From Novosphingobium olei (GTDB lineage Bacteria > Pseudomonadota > Alphaproteobacteria > Sphingomonadales > Sphingomonadaceae), in assembly GCF_012927405.1 (NCBI RefSeq), contig NZ_JABBGM010000003.1, positions 62,001-126,000 on the forward strand: a stretch of 64,000 bases of DNA, in the 5' to 3' direction. Below, piece by piece: positions 28,739 through 39,758 of this stretch. Numbering within the stretch: position 1 is the first letter of the stretch; the number at the start of each line of letters is the position of its first letter. A program made the position numbers and the translations under genes. The notes beneath the pieces are model-generated. The model was not told where the DNA came from, did not search any database, and saw only the letters and a list, made by a program, of their open reading frames with translations.

Positions 28739-29778
28739 GCGAAGTGTCCGGTAGCCATGAGGTAGCCGCTGATCACGAAGACGAACAGCAGCGAGACGGG
28801 CAGGAAAACCTTCCAGCCCAGGCGCATCAGCTGGTCATAGCGATAGCGCGGAACCGTCGCCTTCACCCAGCTGAACACGAAGAAGAAGAACAGGATCTTG
28901 AGCAGCAGCCACACGAAGCCCGGCACGATGTAGAGGATCGGCAGGTCGAGCGGCGGCAGCCAGCCACCCCAGAACAGCGTGGCGTTGAGCGCGCACATCA
29001 GCAGCACGTTGGCATATTCGCCCAGCCAGTAGAGCGCGAAGCTCATTGAAGAATATTCGGTCTGGTAGCCGGCGACGAGCTCGGATTCCGCCTCGGTCAG
29101 GTCGAACGGCGCGCGCGCGGTTTCGGCCATGCCCGAAATCAGGAACATCACCCACATCGGGAACAGCAGCGGGTTCGCCACGAAGCCGTTGATGATCCAG
29201 ACGTGGCCCTGCTGCGCCTTTACGATGTCATTCAGGTTGAACGTGCCCGCCCACAGCACCACGCAGATCAGGATGAAGCCGATCGAGACTTCATAGCTGA
29301 TCATCTGGGCCGAGGCGCGCATGGCCGAGAAGAACGGGTACTTCGAGTTCGACGACCAGCCCGCGATGACCACGCCGTAGACGCCGAGCGAGGAGATCGC
29401 GAGCACGTAGAGCAGGCCGACGTTGACGTTGGCCAGCACCGCGCCCGAATTGAACGGGATCACCGCCCACGCCATCAGCGCCACGGTGAAGGTGATGATC
29501 GGCGCAATCAGGAACAGGCCTTTGTTCGCCGCCGCCGGAATGATGGTTTCCTGCAGGAACACCTTCAGACCATCCGCGAACGACTGCAGCAGGCCGAGCG
29601 GGCCGACCACATTCGGGCCGCGACGCAGCGCCATGGCCGCCCAGATCTTGCGGTCGGCATAGATGATCATCGCCACGCCGAGCATCAGCGGCAGCGCGAT
29701 CAGCAGGATGCCGCACACGGTGGAGATGCCCCAGGCCCACCCGTAGGAGAGGCCGAGGCCCATGAAGAACTCGGTCAT
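28735..29778 (-). CDS. nuoH: NADH-quinone oxidoreductase subunit H
   Basis: This is a membrane subunit forming the quinone chamber at the junction of the arms (347 residues, eight helices). Typical motifs are [31 protein letters not shown] and [20 protein letters not shown]. The start overlaps the nuoG stop (ATGA). Confidence 0.97.
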   Translation of the reverse strand: MTEFFMGLGLSYGWAWGISTVCGILLIALPLMLGVAMIIYADRKIWAAMALRRGPNVVGPLGLLQSFADGLKVFLQETIIPAAANKGLFLIAPIITFTVALMAWAVIPFNSGAVLANVNVGLLYVLAISSLGVYGVVIAGWSSNSKYPFFSAMRASAQMISYEVSIGFILICVVLWAGTFNLNDIVKAQQGHVWIINGFVANPLLFPMWVMFLISGMAETARAPFDLTEAESELVAGYQTEYSSMSFALYWLGEYANVLLMCALNATLFWGGWLPPLDLPILYIVPGFVWLLLKILFFFFVFSWVKATVPRYRYDQLMRLGWKVFLPVSLLFVFVISGYLMATGHFA

Positions 29779-31784
29779 TCCGCGGCCTCCGCGAAGGTTT
29801 CACCGTGGACCAGCTCCGCCGAGCAGCGCTGCAGCGTCGGGCTCGCCCGGCCGATGGCGTTGGTCAGGTAACGGTCCTTGATCGGATAGCCCGCAATCAC
29901 GCCTTCCGCCTTGGCATCAGAAGGAGCCGCAGGCAGCGCGCCGTAATCGGCAAGCCCTTCGGTGCCCAGCGCGGGAACTTCGGCAACCATCGCGGCGCGC
30001 AGCTGGTCGAAGCTGTCGAAGCCGACGGTTACGCCCAGCGCATCGGCCATCGCGCGCAGGATCGTCCAGTCCTCGCGGGCCTCGCCCGGCGCGAACACGG
30101 CCTTCTCCGAATACTGCACGCGGCCTTCGGTGTTGACGTAGGTGCCGTCCTTTTCGCTGAAGGCAGCGGCAGGCAGGATCACGTCGGCAGCATGTGCCGC
30201 CTTGTCACCGTGGTGGCCGATGTGGACGATCATGCTGCCCGCAAACTTGGTGAAGTCCACCTCGTCCGCGCCCAGCGAGATAACCATCTTCGGCTTGGCC
30301 GCGACGAGGTCGGCAATGCCGCCCTTCTGCGCGTAGCCCAGCATCAGCCCGCCCATGCGGCTCGCCGCCATGTGGACGACGTTGAAGCCGTTCCAGCCAT
30401 CCCGCACCAGCTTGAAGCGCTCCGCGAAGGCGAGGCCGGCGCCCAGCGCGCCCTTGCCCAGCGCAGCGCCACCCAGGATAACGGCCGGCTTCGAAGCGCC
30501 TTCGAACGCGTCGACCAGCGCCTGCGGCAGGTTGCCGAGGATCGACAGGTCGTCGCCCAGGAACGTCGCGGCATAGGTCGGATCCCATTCGGGGCCGACG
30601 ATGAACACCTTGGCGCCCTTCTTCACCGCCTTGCGCAGGCGGGTGTTGAGCAGCGGCGCCTCGTCGCGGATCATCGAGCCGACGATCAGCACGGCATCGG
30701 CGTCCTCGATCCCGGCAAGAGTCGAATTGAAGTTCACCGCGGCGAGGTTCGACGCGTCGTAGGCAAGCCCGGTCTGCCGGCCTTCGAGCAGGGTCGAGCC
30801 CAGAGCGCCCGCCAGCTTCTTGGCCGCGAACATCGTCTCGCAATCGACCAGGTCGCCCGCGATCACCGCGACCGACGATCCCGGATTGATCTTCGCCACC
30901 GCGTCGAACGCCTCGGTCCAGCTCGCGGCGACGAGCTTGCCGTCACGGCGCAGCCACGGCTTGTCGAGCCGGCGGCGGGTCAGGCCATCGACCATGTAGC
31001 GGCCACGGTCCGACAGCCATTCCTCGTTCACGTCGTCGTTCACGCGCGGCAGGGCGCGCAGCACTTCGCGGCCACGGCTGTCGAGCCGGATGTTCGATCC
31101 AAGCGCGTCCGACACGTCGATGGCGAGCGTCTTCTTGAGCTCCCAAGGACGCGCCTCAAACGCATAGGGCCGGCTGGTCAGCGCGCCGACCGGGCAAAGG
31201 TCGATCACGTTGGCCGACAGCTCGTGCTGCGCAGCCTTTTCGAGGTACGTGCTTATCTGCATGTTCTCGCCGCGATACAGCGCGCCGATTTCGTCCACGC
31301 CGGCGATCTCTTCCGAGAAGCGCACGCAGCGGGTGCAGTGGATGCAGCGGGTCATGATCGTCTTGATCAGCGGCCCCATGTACTTCTCGGTCACCGCGCG
31401 CTTGTGCTCGTGATAGCGCGAGGCGCCCCGGCCATAGGCGACCGACTGGTCCTGCAGGTCGCATTCGCCGCCCTGGTCGCAGATCGGGCAGTCGAGCGGG
31501 TGGTTGATGAGCAGGAACTCCATCACCCCTTCGCGCGCTTTCTTGACCATTTCGGAATCCGTGCGGATTTCCTGGCCCTCGGTCGCCGGAAGCGCGCAGC
31601 TTGCCTGCGGCTTGGGCGGCCCGGGCTTCACCTCGACCAGGCACATGCGGCAGTTGCCGGCAATGCTCAGCCGTTCGTGATAGCAGAAGCGGGGGATTTC
31701 CTTGCCGGCCAGCTCGCACGCCTGCAGGACCGTAGCACCCTGCGGGACCTCGAGTTCGACGCCGTCTACTTTGACCTTGGGCAT
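29775..31784 (-). CDS. nuoG: NADH-quinone oxidoreductase subunit G
   Basis: This is the large iron-sulfur subunit of complex I (669 residues). The N-terminal [2Fe-2S] domain has Cys34, Cys45 and Cys48 ([15 protein letters not shown]); then come the [14 protein letters not shown] region and the [10 protein letters not shown] cluster site, followed by a molybdopterin-oxidoreductase-like domain without cofactor. The ATG shares one base with the TAA of the preceding exported-protein gene (TAATG). Confidence 0.96.
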   Translation of the reverse strand: MPKVKVDGVELEVPQGATVLQACELAGKEIPRFCYHERLSIAGNCRMCLVEVKPGPPKPQASCALPATEGQEIRTDSEMVKKAREGVMEFLLINHPLDCPICDQGGECDLQDQSVAYGRGASRYHEHKRAVTEKYMGPLIKTIMTRCIHCTRCVRFSEEIAGVDEIGALYRGENMQISTYLEKAAQHELSANVIDLCPVGALTSRPYAFEARPWELKKTLAIDVSDALGSNIRLDSRGREVLRALPRVNDDVNEEWLSDRGRYMVDGLTRRRLDKPWLRRDGKLVAASWTEAFDAVAKINPGSSVAVIAGDLVDCETMFAAKKLAGALGSTLLEGRQTGLAYDASNLAAVNFNSTLAGIEDADAVLIVGSMIRDEAPLLNTRLRKAVKKGAKVFIVGPEWDPTYAATFLGDDLSILGNLPQALVDAFEGASKPAVILGGAALGKGALGAGLAFAERFKLVRDGWNGFNVVHMAASRMGGLMLGYAQKGGIADLVAAKPKMVISLGADEVDFTKFAGSMIVHIGHHGDKAAHAADVILPAAAFSEKDGTYVNTEGRVQYSEKAVFAPGEAREDWTILRAMADALGVTVGFDSFDQLRAAMVAEVPALGTEGLADYGALPAAPSDAKAEGVIAGYPIKDRYLTNAIGRASPTLQRCSAELVHGETFAEAAE

Positions 31785-32497
31785 TACCCTGCCTTCCCTG
31801 CCGGTGCGCTGATTGCCGGCACAAGCGATCTGTAAAGATATTCGCCAAATGCTGCCTCAAGCGTGGCGCGAGTCAGCGTCAGCGTCTGGTTTTGCGGGAC
31901 ACATGGTCCAAGTTCAGGAATTACCTCAGCAAAAGCTGCTGCCTGCTGTTTGCTGCCAGCCGAATTCAAGACCACCCCTTCCACGGCAGCCGGTTTGCGC
32001 TTCGCCACGCAATCGGTCATCCACAAAAGGAAATAGTGCGACAGGATATCTTCCCCGGCGCTCGGCGGCGGAGGCGGAGCGGACCAGTCTAGCGGCACCA
32101 CGGGAACCAGCAACGTCATGTCCCCATGGTTGCCCTTCTGACGGCGATAAAGCTCACCGAAAAGCGTGCCACGATACAGTACGTCCGAGAACTTCAGCGC
32201 ACCATATTCAAGGCAATCTTCGCGAGCCGCCAGCTGCAAGGCCTTCGAATCCTGCCCACGGGGCAGCTTCAGAGCAGCCGCAACACGTGTCTTGTCCCGA
32301 TCCACCTCGCACCGAGAGAATTCTTCGAGAAGATACCGCGGGCGCTCTTCGTCGCTCATGCGCAGATCATCGATCCGCGCGCGCTTGGGATGCGTCAACA
32401 AAGAACCCATGTCCGCTTCTCGGTTGGACTGTGCTGCCGCTGGGACGATAGCGCCCAGAAAAGCTAGCCCTCCGATCAGGAAATCTCTCAACCTCAC
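31784..32497 (-). CDS. Exported protein of unknown function inside the nuo operon
   Basis: This is a 237-residue product between nuoF and nuoG. It starts with a signal peptide ([22 protein letters not shown]), so it should be periplasmic. The mature part contains [22 protein letters not shown] and LGPCVPQN, with four cysteines that could form disulfides. No family is recognised. The GTG at 32497 overlaps the nuoF TGA (GTGA), and its TAA overlaps the nuoG ATG, so it is tightly embedded in the transcript. It may assist complex I assembly or simply be carried along; only position supports the first idea. Confidence 0.65.
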   Translation of the reverse strand: MRLRDFLIGGLAFLGAIVPAAAQSNREADMGSLLTHPKRARIDDLRMSDEERPRYLLEEFSRCEVDRDKTRVAAALKLPRGQDSKALQLAAREDCLEYGALKFSDVLYRGTLFGELYRRQKGNHGDMTLLVPVVPLDWSAPPPPPSAGEDILSHYFLLWMTDCVAKRKPAAVEGVVLNSAGSKQQAAAFAEVIPELGPCVPQNQTLTLTRATLEAAFGEYLYRSLVPAISAPAGKAG

Positions 32498-33789
32498 TCC
32501 GCCGCCTCCCGCACGTCGCCCGCGCGCTCCGTGATGCGGCGTTCGATTTCGGGGCGGAAGTGGCGGATCAGGCCCTGGATCGGCCAAGCGGCCGCGTCGC
32601 CCAGGGCGCAGATCGTGTGGCCTTCGACCTGCTTGGTGACTTCCTGCAACATGTCGATCTCGGCCACGTCGGCGTCACCGGTGCGCAGGCGCTCCATCAC
32701 GCGCCACATCCAGCCGGTGCCTTCGCGGCAGGGCGTGCACTGGCCGCAGCTTTCATGCTTGTAGAAGTACGACAGGCGGCTGATCGCACGGACGATGTCG
32801 GTGGACTTGTCCATGACGATGACGGCGGCGGTGCCAAGGCCCGAGCCGACTGCCTTCAACCCATCGAAGTCCATGGCCACGTGGCGGATCTGCTCACCCG
32901 GCACCAGCGGCACCGAGGAACCGCCAGGGATCACCGCCAGCAGGTTGTCCCAGCCGCCGCGAATGCCGCCGCAGTGCTTCTCGATCAGCTCCTCGAACGA
33001 GATCGACATCGCCTCTTCGACGACGCAGGGCTTGTTCACGTGGCCGCTGATCTGGAAGAGCTTGGTTCCACGGTTGTTCTCGTTCCCGAAGGACGAGAAC
33101 CAGCCCGCGCCGCGACGCAGGATGGTGGGGGCGACGGCGATGGACTCGACGTTGTTGACCGTGGTCGGGCAGCCATAGAGACCCGCACCTGCCGGGAACG
33201 GCGGCTTCAGGCGGGGCTGGCCCTTCTTGCCTTCAAGGCTTTCGATCATCGCGGTCTCTTCGCCGCAGATGTAGGCGCCCGCGCCGCGATGGACGAAGAC
33301 GTCGAAGTCATAGCCCGAACCGCAGGCGTTCTTGCCCAGCAGGCCCGCCGCATAGGCTTCGTCACGCGCCGCGAACAGCGTCTCGGCTTCGCGGATATAT
33401 TCGCCACGAATGTAGATGTAGGCCGCCCGCGCGCGCATCGCGAACCCGGCGACCAGCGCGCCTTCCAGCAGCTTGTGCGGATCGTGGCGGATGATCTCGC
33501 GGTCCTTGCACGAACCGGGCTCGGATTCGTCGGCGTTGATCACCAGGAAGCTCGGACGCCCGTCCTTGCTTTCCTTGGGCATGAACGACCACTTCATGCC
33601 GGTGGGGAAGCCCGCACCGCCACGGCCGCGAAGGCCCGAATCCTTCACTTCCTGGATGATCGCGTCCTGCCCGCGTTCCAGCAGCGCCTTGGTGTTGTCC
33701 CAATCGCCGCGCGCCTGCGCAGCCTTCAGGTTCCACGGCTGATAGCCGTAGACGTTGGTGAAGATGCGGTCCTTGTCCTGCAGGGACAT
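32494..33789 (-). CDS. nuoF: NADH-quinone oxidoreductase subunit F
   Basis: This is the NADH- and FMN-binding subunit, 431 residues. The FMN/NADH glycine-rich loop [13 protein letters not shown] is at 52-64, a second glycine site is near [12 protein letters not shown], and the N3 [4Fe-4S] cluster ligands are Cys348, 351, 354 (ESCGQCTPC) with Cys394. It is followed by the embedded exported-protein gene with a four-base overlap. Confidence 0.97.
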   Translation of the reverse strand: MSLQDKDRIFTNVYGYQPWNLKAAQARGDWDNTKALLERGQDAIIQEVKDSGLRGRGGAGFPTGMKWSFMPKESKDGRPSFLVINADESEPGSCKDREIIRHDPHKLLEGALVAGFAMRARAAYIYIRGEYIREAETLFAARDEAYAAGLLGKNACGSGYDFDVFVHRGAGAYICGEETAMIESLEGKKGQPRLKPPFPAGAGLYGCPTTVNNVESIAVAPTILRRGAGWFSSFGNENNRGTKLFQISGHVNKPCVVEEAMSISFEELIEKHCGGIRGGWDNLLAVIPGGSSVPLVPGEQIRHVAMDFDGLKAVGSGLGTAAVIVMDKSTDIVRAISRLSYFYKHESCGQCTPCREGTGWMWRVMERLRTGDADVAEIDMLQEVTKQVEGHTICALGDAAAWPIQGLIRHFRPEIERRITERAGDVREAAE

Positions 33790-33790
33790 C

Positions 33791-34459
33791 TTACCACTCC
33801 CCTCGGTAATCGTGGTTTTCGCTCACCATCGCGGTCAGGCTCGACAGTGCGCCGGCGGGCTCCACCGTGTGGCGGCCCGGCTCTTGCGTGCCCGTCTTCG
33901 GCTGGCGGCCGGCGGCAAGCTCGTCGAGGATGTGCGTCACCCGCTCGGCGGTGAGGTCCTCGTAATTGTCGTCGTTGATCTGCACCATCGGGGCCGAGGC
34001 GCAGTTGCCCATGCATTCCACCTCGGTCAGCGTGAACAGGCCGTCGGGGGTGGTATGCCCCTTCTTCATGCCCTTCGCCTTGCACGCGGCCATGACGTCG
34101 TCGCTGCCGCGCAGCATGCACGGCGTGGTGCCGCAGACCTGCACGTGGAAGCGTCCGACCGGCTGGATGTTGTACATGGTGTAGAAGGTCGCGACTTCGA
34201 GCACGCGGATGATCGGCATGTCGAGCTGCGCGGCGACGTATTCCATCACCGGCAGCGGCAGCCACCCTTGCGTGTTCTCCTCCGCGCCGACCTGGCGCTG
34301 GGCCAGATCGAGCAGCGGCATCACCGCCGAGCGCTGGCGCCCTTCGGGATAGCGCGTAATGATCTCCTTGGCCTTGGCCGCATTGGCCTCGGTCCAGGCA
34401 AAGTTGCCCCAGCGCGCGCGCAGCTCGGGGCTGTCGGGTTCGGGATGACGATCAGCCAT
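33791..34459 (-). CDS. nuoE: NADH-quinone oxidoreductase subunit E
   Basis: This is the thioredoxin-fold subunit with the N1a [2Fe-2S] cluster: Cys109, Cys114, Cys149 and Cys153 (CGTTPC and CMGNC). The 222-residue length is normal for alphaproteobacteria, with a polar C-terminal tail of about 40 residues. GAGGA precedes the ATG. It lies one base before nuoF. Confidence 0.96.
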   Translation of the reverse strand: MADRHPEPDSPELRARWGNFAWTEANAAKAKEIITRYPEGRQRSAVMPLLDLAQRQVGAEENTQGWLPLPVMEYVAAQLDMPIIRVLEVATFYTMYNIQPVGRFHVQVCGTTPCMLRGSDDVMAACKAKGMKKGHTTPDGLFTLTEVECMGNCASAPMVQINDDNYEDLTAERVTHILDELAAGRQPKTGTQEPGRHTVEPAGALSSLTAMVSENHDYRGEW

Positions 34460-34465
34460 AAGTCC

Positions 34466-34663
34466 TCAGCGCTCCCCTGCCCGCTTCATCCAGAAGTCCT
34501 GGCCGAACAGGAACAGCTCGAAACCGCCGATGGCCGCGATCATCATCGGCATCCAGTCGGGCGTATCGGCCTGGTTGGCGAGGGCCAGGAACCACACGGC
34601 GGCGAGCAGAAGCCCGGTCACGCAGGCGAGGATCGAAAGCTGGCGGGTGGGATCTTGCTTCAC
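34466..34663 (-). CDS. Small two-helix membrane protein between nuoD and nuoE
   Basis: This 65-residue protein has two hydrophobic helices (LSILACVTGLLLAAVWFLAL and MMIAAIGGFELFLFGQDFW) and a basic C-terminus. No family is recognised. The GTG at 34663 overlaps the TGA of the NTF2-like gene (GTGA), and the gene ends six bases before nuoE. An upstream ATG at 34687 would overlap by 28 bases and is less likely. Embedding in the nuo transcript suggests co-expression with complex I. Confidence 0.6.
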   Translation of the reverse strand: MKQDPTRQLSILACVTGLLLAAVWFLALANQADTPDWMPMMIAAIGGFELFLFGQDFWMKRAGER

Positions 34664-35010
34664 CGGATGAACTCCACGCGAGAGCACTTGTCGCCCTCGA
34701 AAGAATAGACCGCGATCACGTCGAACGGTTCGACCAGCGCCGAACCATCGGTGGCGGGGCCGCGCGTCACGTGCTCGCGCATCAGCACATAGTTGCCGAT
34801 GGCCTGCGCTTCCCTGATCTCGGCATGGTTCTGCGGCCAGCGCGCGAACGCGGCGGCAAGACCGGAACGCGTGCCTTCCCTGCCCTCACGCACCACATCC
34901 CCGCGATAGTTCGCCTCGCAGGCATCGTCGGTCATGTGACTGACGTAGGTGTCGACGTCCTGCGCGTTGTACGCGGCGATCATCGCCTTGGCAGTGTCGA
35001 GGTTGCTCAA
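34660..35010 (-). CDS. NTF2-like (SnoaL-type) protein between nuoD and nuoE
   Basis: The 116-residue product has the NTF2-like layout: [21 protein letters not shown], then a hydrophobic pocket and [22 protein letters not shown] at the end. These proteins are ligand-binding or isomerase-like cone folds; the ligand is unknown. The TTG at 35010 overlaps the nuoD TGA (TTGA) and has GGGGAG eight bases upstream; no ATG exists at this position. The gene is therefore read with nuo. Confidence 0.7.
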   Translation of the reverse strand: MSNLDTAKAMIAAYNAQDVDTYVSHMTDDACEANYRGDVVREGREGTRSGLAAAFARWPQNHAEIREAQAIGNYVLMREHVTRGPATDGSALVEPFDVIAVYSFEGDKCSRVEFIR

Positions 35011-36218
35011 CGGTCGCACTCCCCGAACACCACGTCGATCGCGCCGAGAATGGCGGTCGCGTCGGGCAGCATGTGGCCCTTGGACATGAAGTCCATCGCC
35101 TGCAGGTGCGAAAACGCGGTCGGGCGGATCTTGCAGCGGTACGGCTTGTTGCTGCCGTCGCTGACCAGATAGACGCCGAATTCGCCCTTGGGGCTTTCGG
35201 TGGCGACATAGACTTCGCCCGCCGGAACGTGGAAGCCTTCGGTGTAGAGCTTGAAGTGATGGATCAGCGATTCCATCGACTGCTTCATCTCGGCGCGCTT
35301 GGGCGGCACAACCTTGCGGTCGGTGCTGGCGATGGGCCCTTGCGGCATCTGCGCCAGGCACTGCTTCATGATCCGGGCAGACTGGCGCACTTCTTCCACG
35401 CGCACCATGAACCGGTCGTAGCAGTCCGAATTGGTGCCGACGGGAATGTCGAACTCCATCCGGTCATAGACGTCGTAGGGCTGGCTCTTGCGCAGGTCCC
35501 ACGGGATGCCGGCGGCGCGGATCATCGGGCCGGAGAAGCCCCAGGCCAGCGCGTCTTCCTTGCTCACGATCGCGATGTCGACGTTGCGCTGCTTGAAGAT
35601 GCGGTTGTCGACGACAAGGCTCATCGCGTCTTCGAACAGCGGGAACAGGCGCGTGTCGATCCACTCGCCGATATCGACCAGCAGCTTTTCCGGCACGTCC
35701 TGGTGGACGCCGCCGGGGCGGAACCAGGCCGAGTGCATGCGCGCGCCGCTCGCGCGTTCGAAGAAGTTGAGGCAGTCCTCGCGGATTTCGAACAGCCACA
35801 GGTTCGGCGTCATCGCGCCGACGTCCATCACGTGCGACCCCATGTTGAGCATGTGGTTGCAGATGCGGGTCAGCTCCGCGAACAGCACGCGCAGGTACTG
35901 GGCGCGCAGCGGCACTCCGAGGTTGAGCAGCTTTTCGACCGCGAGGACGTAGCTGTGCTCCATCCCAAGCGGCGAGCAGTAGTCCAGCCGGTCGAAGTAC
36001 GGCAGCGCCTGCAGGTAGGTCTTGTGCTCGATCAGCTTTTCGGTGCCGCGATGCAGCAGGCCGACGTGCGGATCGATGCGCTCGATGATCTCGCCATCAA
36101 GCTCCATCACCATGCGCAGCACGCCGTGCGCCGCCGGGTGCTGGGGCCCAAAGTTGATCGTGTAGTTGGTGATGACCTCGTCGCCGGTGGTGGGCGACTG
36201 TTCGAGCGAGAAGCTCAT
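35007..36218 (-). CDS. nuoD: NADH-quinone oxidoreductase subunit D
   Basis: This is the 49-kDa-type subunit that forms the quinone site with NuoB (403 residues). It contains [57 protein letters not shown] and a late [12 protein letters not shown]. The ATG overlaps the nuoC stop by four bases. Confidence 0.97.
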   Translation of the reverse strand: MSFSLEQSPTTGDEVITNYTINFGPQHPAAHGVLRMVMELDGEIIERIDPHVGLLHRGTEKLIEHKTYLQALPYFDRLDYCSPLGMEHSYVLAVEKLLNLGVPLRAQYLRVLFAELTRICNHMLNMGSHVMDVGAMTPNLWLFEIREDCLNFFERASGARMHSAWFRPGGVHQDVPEKLLVDIGEWIDTRLFPLFEDAMSLVVDNRIFKQRNVDIAIVSKEDALAWGFSGPMIRAAGIPWDLRKSQPYDVYDRMEFDIPVGTNSDCYDRFMVRVEEVRQSARIMKQCLAQMPQGPIASTDRKVVPPKRAEMKQSMESLIHHFKLYTEGFHVPAGEVYVATESPKGEFGVYLVSDGSNKPYRCKIRPTAFSHLQAMDFMSKGHMLPDATAILGAIDVVFGECDR

Positions 36219-37054
36219 GCCTTGCCTCCCTTGTCGGCGTCGGGACGGCTCTCGGTCGGCGCGGGCGCTTCGGGAGCCTTGCCCCCGTCCTTGCCTTCCC
36301 CGTCCTTGGCCGCTTCGGCGTTCGCCTTGTCGCCAGCGCCGGTCTGGGCGGGCGTGTCGGTTGTCTTCGGCTTGTCCGCCTCGGCCGGCCCGCGCGTTAC
36401 CGGTGCAGTTGCAACCGGCGCAGGCGCGGGCGGCGGCGGCACGGCCTTTTCATCGCCCGGCAGCACGTAGTCGGCGCCTTCCCACGGGCTCATGAAATCG
36501 AACTGGCGCAGGTCCTGCGCAAGCTCGACCGGCTCATAGACCACGCGCTTGTCTTCCTCGGAATAGCGCAGCTCGACATAGCCGGTCAGCGGGAAGTCCT
36601 TGCGGAAGGGGTGCCCTTCGAAACCGTAGTCGGTCAGGATGCGGCGCAGGTCAGTGTTGCCGGCGAACAGCACGCCGTACATGTCGTAGACTTCGCGCTC
36701 GTACCAGCCGGCGTTGGGCCACAGCGTGGTCACGGTCGGCACCGGGGTCGCCTCGTCGGTCGTCGTCTTGACGATCAGGCGCAGGTTGCGCGTCACCGAA
36801 AGCAGGCAATAGACCACGTCGAAGCGATCGAGCCGCGTCGGATAGTCGGCGCCGGCAATGTCCATCAGCTGCTGGAACTGGTGTTCGTCGCGAAGCTTGC
36901 GAAGCGCGTCCTCGACGCGTTCGCGCACCACGTTGATGACGATCTCGCCATATTCCTCGCGCGATGCGACGACCATGTCGCCCAGCGCACCGGTCAGTTC
37001 GTCGAGCACGCCTTCGAACGAGGCATAGCGCGGGGCGGAGTGAAGAACGGCCAT
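36215..37054 (-). CDS. nuoC: NADH-quinone oxidoreductase subunit C with extended C-terminus
   Basis: This is the 30-kDa-type peripheral-arm subunit. Residues 1-200 form the standard domain ([42 protein letters not shown]). Residues of about 205-279 are a low-complexity tail rich in Pro, Ala, Lys, Glu and Asp that is not part of the core family and is probably disordered. The gene is separate from nuoD, unlike the fused nuoCD of E. coli. Confidence 0.95.
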   Translation of the reverse strand: MAVLHSAPRYASFEGVLDELTGALGDMVVASREEYGEIVINVVRERVEDALRKLRDEHQFQQLMDIAGADYPTRLDRFDVVYCLLSVTRNLRLIVKTTTDEATPVPTVTTLWPNAGWYEREVYDMYGVLFAGNTDLRRILTDYGFEGHPFRKDFPLTGYVELRYSEEDKRVVYEPVELAQDLRQFDFMSPWEGADYVLPGDEKAVPPPPAPAPVATAPVTRGPAEADKPKTTDTPAQTGAGDKANAEAAKDGEGKDGGKAPEAPAPTESRPDADKGGKA

Positions 37055-37067
37055 GGCTCCCCTTCCC

Positions 37068-37628
37068 TCAGCGTTCCAGCGTGCCGGCGCGGCGGATCTT
37101 CCGCTGCAGCTGCATCACGCCGTACAGCAGCGCCTCGGCGGTCGGCGGGCAGCCGGGGACGTAGATGTCCACGGGCACGATGCGGTCGCAGCCGCGCACC
37201 ACCGAATAGCTGTAGTGGTAATAGCCGCCGCCATTGGCGCAGCTACCCATCGAGATCACGTACTTGGGGTCCGACATCTGGTCGTAGACCTTGCGCAGCG
37301 CCGGGGCCATCTTGTTGCACAGCGTGCCGGCCACGATCATCACGTCCGACTGGCGCGGGGAAGCGCGCGGGGCAACGCCGAAGCGTTCCATGTCATAGCG
37401 CGGCATGTTCACGTGGATCATCTCGACCGCGCAGCAGGCAAGGCCGAAGGTCATCCACCACAGCGAGCCGGTGCGGGCCCACTGGAACAGCTCCTCGGTC
37501 GAGGTGACGAGGAAGCCCTTGTCGTTGACCTCGGCGTTGAGGCTGTCGAAGAACGACTGGTCGGGCGCCGTGACCGCACCCTGCGGCGTGGTGATCAGCG
37601 AAGAAGAAGTGGTGGCCATGTTGCTCAT
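37068..37628 (-). CDS. nuoB: NADH-quinone oxidoreductase subunit B
   Basis: This is the PSST-type subunit that holds the terminal N2 [4Fe-4S] cluster: tandem Cys65-Cys66 (LACCAVEM), Cys130 (GSCANGGG) and Cys160 (VPGCPPT). It has 186 residues. The start overlaps the nuoA stop (ATGA); a second ATG is three codons in. Confidence 0.97.
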   Translation of the reverse strand: MSNMATTSSSLITTPQGAVTAPDQSFFDSLNAEVNDKGFLVTSTEELFQWARTGSLWWMTFGLACCAVEMIHVNMPRYDMERFGVAPRASPRQSDVMIVAGTLCNKMAPALRKVYDQMSDPKYVISMGSCANGGGYYHYSYSVVRGCDRIVPVDIYVPGCPPTAEALLYGVMQLQRKIRRAGTLER

Positions 37629-38011
37629 TCCCAGTCCAGCGCGCCCTTCTTCCAGGCGTAGATGAAGCCGATCACCAGTTCGCCCAGGAACACCATCATC
37701 GTCGTCCAGCCGGCCCAGCCGGTTTCCTTCAGGCTTACCGCCCAGGGAAACAGGAACGCCGCTTCAAGATCGAAGATGATGAACAGGATCGCGACGAGGT
37801 AGAACCGCACATCGAACTGGCTGCGCGGATCCTCGAACGCGGGGAAGCCGCACTCGTATTCCGACAGCTTTTCGGCATTCGGATTGTGCGTGCCGGTCAA
37901 CCGGGCAACGCCCATCGGCAGGAACACGAATGCCGTCGAAAGTGCGAGCGCGATCCCGAGGAAGATCAGGATCGGAAGGTATTCTGCCAGAAGGGCGGTT
38001 TGATCGACCAA
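37625..38011 (-). CDS. nuoA: NADH-quinone oxidoreductase subunit A
   Basis: This is the first gene of the nuo operon, a 128-residue membrane subunit with three helices and the loop [20 protein letters not shown] that closes the quinone channel. The only suitable start is TTG at 38011; no ATG is present before the first helix. The operon promoter should lie in 38012-38140, where I see no convincing hexamers. Confidence 0.94.
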   Translation of the reverse strand: MVDQTALLAEYLPILIFLGIALALSTAFVFLPMGVARLTGTHNPNAEKLSEYECGFPAFEDPRSQFDVRFYLVAILFIIFDLEAAFLFPWAVSLKETGWAGWTTMMVFLGELVIGFIYAWKKGALDWE

Positions 38012-38140
38012 GGGCCTGACTCGCGTTGCTGGTGTTCAGGGCAATTGTTTGGACCGCGCCCTAGTCCCGCCGTGCCTCACGCGCAAGTGGGGTGCGCCGC
38101 AATATGCGCTCAAACCCCTGCCCTTTTAACCATTGGTCCA

Positions 38141-38183
38141 CATGATTACGGCCGCTGCCCGCGTGGGCAACGGCCGCAATCAT
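38141..38183. repeat. Long imperfect palindrome, possible hairpin or terminator
   Basis: Arms of 20 bases, beginning CATGATT and containing CGGCCG and TGCCC, pair with only two mismatches around a 3-base loop. There is no T-run. It lies about 110 bases downstream of the aldehyde dehydrogenase stop on its strand and about 130 bases before nuoA. It may be the 3' hairpin of that transcript or an extragenic palindrome. The rest of 38012-38290 shows no gene. Confidence 0.6.
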
Positions 38184-38222
38184 GCCTCCTTCCGTGCACT
38201 GCCAACCGCCCCCTGGAGCCAG

Positions 38223-38250
38223 CCGCCCGCCCTGTGCCTGTCCAAGGGCC
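38223..38250. repeat. REP-like copy (GCCCTGTGCCTGTCCAAGGG type)
   Basis: CCGCCCGCCCTG followed by CTGTCCAAGGGC matches the better copy at 42075-42102 at about 25 of 27 positions. It lies just past the 3' end of the aldehyde dehydrogenase gene. Confidence 0.5.
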
Positions 38251-38290
38251 GCCCTTCTGCCGCCCGGAAAGCCCCCGTGCCCCGGCGCGC

Positions 38291-39721
38291 CTACTTCAGC
38301 TGCATCTTCAGCGTGCGCTGCGTCGCCGCGCCATAGGGCGGCTTCAGCCCAGCCATCTTGGCGAGGTCGAACTTCGGCTGGCGATAGACGGAACGCGCGT
38401 GGCTGAACGTCTTGAAGCCTTCCGGCCCGTGGTAGCTGCCCATGCCCGAAGGCCCCACCCCGCCGAACGGCAGGTCGTCGGCCGATACGTGGAAGATCAC
38501 GTCGTTGACGGTGACCCCGCCCGAAATCGTCCTGGTCAGCACCCGCTCGCGCTCGCCCTCGTCCTCGCCGAAGTAGTACAGCCCCAGCGGGCGGTCGTGC
38601 GCGTTGATGTAGTCGATCGCCTCGTCGATGCCGCGATAGGTCTTCACCGGTAGCACCGGGCCGAAGATCTCCTCCTGCATCACCTTCATGCCGTCGTTCA
38701 CGCCACGCAGGATGGTCAGCGGCATCTTGTTGCCGTTGGTGGTCTCGAAGTTCTCGTTGCCGGGGTTCACCACCACCGCCTCTGCCCCCTTGTCGAGCGC
38801 ATCGTCGATCAGGCCCTGCAGCCGCTGGCGGTGCCGCGCATTGACGACCGAGGTATAGTCGTCGTTGTCGAGCAGCGTGGGATACATCGCGCTCACGCCT
38901 TCGCGCACCGCGTCGATCGCCTGGCCCTCCAGCTCCTCGGGCACCAGCATGTAGTCGGGCGCAAGGCAGATCTGCCCAGCGTTCATCATCTTGCCAAGGC
39001 CGATCCGCTCGGCGCTGCGCTTGATGTCGGCGCTGCGCGACAGGATCGTCGGGCTCTTGCCACCCAGTTCCAGCGTCACCGGCACCAGGTTGTCGGCCGC
39101 CGCGTGCAGCACGTGCTTGCCGATGCCGGTCGCTCCGGTGAACAGCAGGTGGTCGAACGGCAGCGAACAGAACGCCTGCGCCACGTCCGCCCCGCCCAGC
39201 ACGACCGCGACTTCCTCTTCCGCAAAATACTTGGGGAACAGCTCGGCCATCAGGTCCGACGTGCGTTCAGTAAACTCGGACGGCTTGATCATCACCCGGT
39301 TGCCCGCGGCAAAGCTCTGGATCAGCGGCCCCATGGTCAGCTGCACCGGGAAGTTCCATGGCGCGACGACGCCGATCACGCCCTTGGGTTCGTAGCGGAC
39401 CTCGGCCTTGGCACCCAGCAGACCCAGCGGGAAGTTGACGTGCCGCTTCTCGGGCTTCGACCACTTCTTCAGGTTCTTCTGGCAATAGCGCAACAGGCTG
39501 ACCGAAGGCATGATGTCGGTCATCATCGACTGTTCGTGGCTGCGATGGCCGAAATCGGCGCTCATCGCCCGGGCAAAGTCCTCGCCATGTTCCTTCATCA
39601 GCGTGAAGCAGCGCTCCAGCCGGTCGTTGCGCACCGAAAGCGCCTCGGGCCGGGCCGCGGTGAACGCCTTGCGCTGCCGGTCGAGAATGCCCTGCATCGC
39701 GTCCTTGCCCATCACGTCCAT
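38291..39721 (-). CDS. Coniferyl-aldehyde-type NAD(P)-dependent aldehyde dehydrogenase
   Basis: The 476-residue enzyme oxidises an aldehyde to the acid with NAD(P). Features: APWNFPVQL at 120-128, KPSEFTE, catalytic Glu218 in TLELGGKSP and nucleophile Cys252 in NAGQICLAPDY. The ICLAPDY sequence and the C-terminal FHVSADDLPFGGVGPSGMG match coniferyl aldehyde dehydrogenases (CalB-like), which also act on fatty or aromatic aldehydes. GGGGAG lies seven bases before the ATG. No other lignin-monomer genes are adjacent, though a Rieske oxygenase lies 6 kb away. Confidence 0.85.
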   Translation of the reverse strand: MDVMGKDAMQGILDRQRKAFTAARPEALSVRNDRLERCFTLMKEHGEDFARAMSADFGHRSHEQSMMTDIMPSVSLLRYCQKNLKKWSKPEKRHVNFPLGLLGAKAEVRYEPKGVIGVVAPWNFPVQLTMGPLIQSFAAGNRVMIKPSEFTERTSDLMAELFPKYFAEEEVAVVLGGADVAQAFCSLPFDHLLFTGATGIGKHVLHAAADNLVPVTLELGGKSPTILSRSADIKRSAERIGLGKMMNAGQICLAPDYMLVPEELEGQAIDAVREGVSAMYPTLLDNDDYTSVVNARHRQRLQGLIDDALDKGAEAVVVNPGNENFETTNGNKMPLTILRGVNDGMKVMQEEIFGPVLPVKTYRGIDEAIDYINAHDRPLGLYYFGEDEGERERVLTRTISGGVTVNDVIFHVSADDLPFGGVGPSGMGSYHGPEGFKTFSHARSVYRQPKFDLAKMAGLKPPYGAATQRTLKMQLK

Positions 39722-39758
39722 CGCTCGCTCCCCGTTTGTCTCTCAGAACGTTTTCGTA

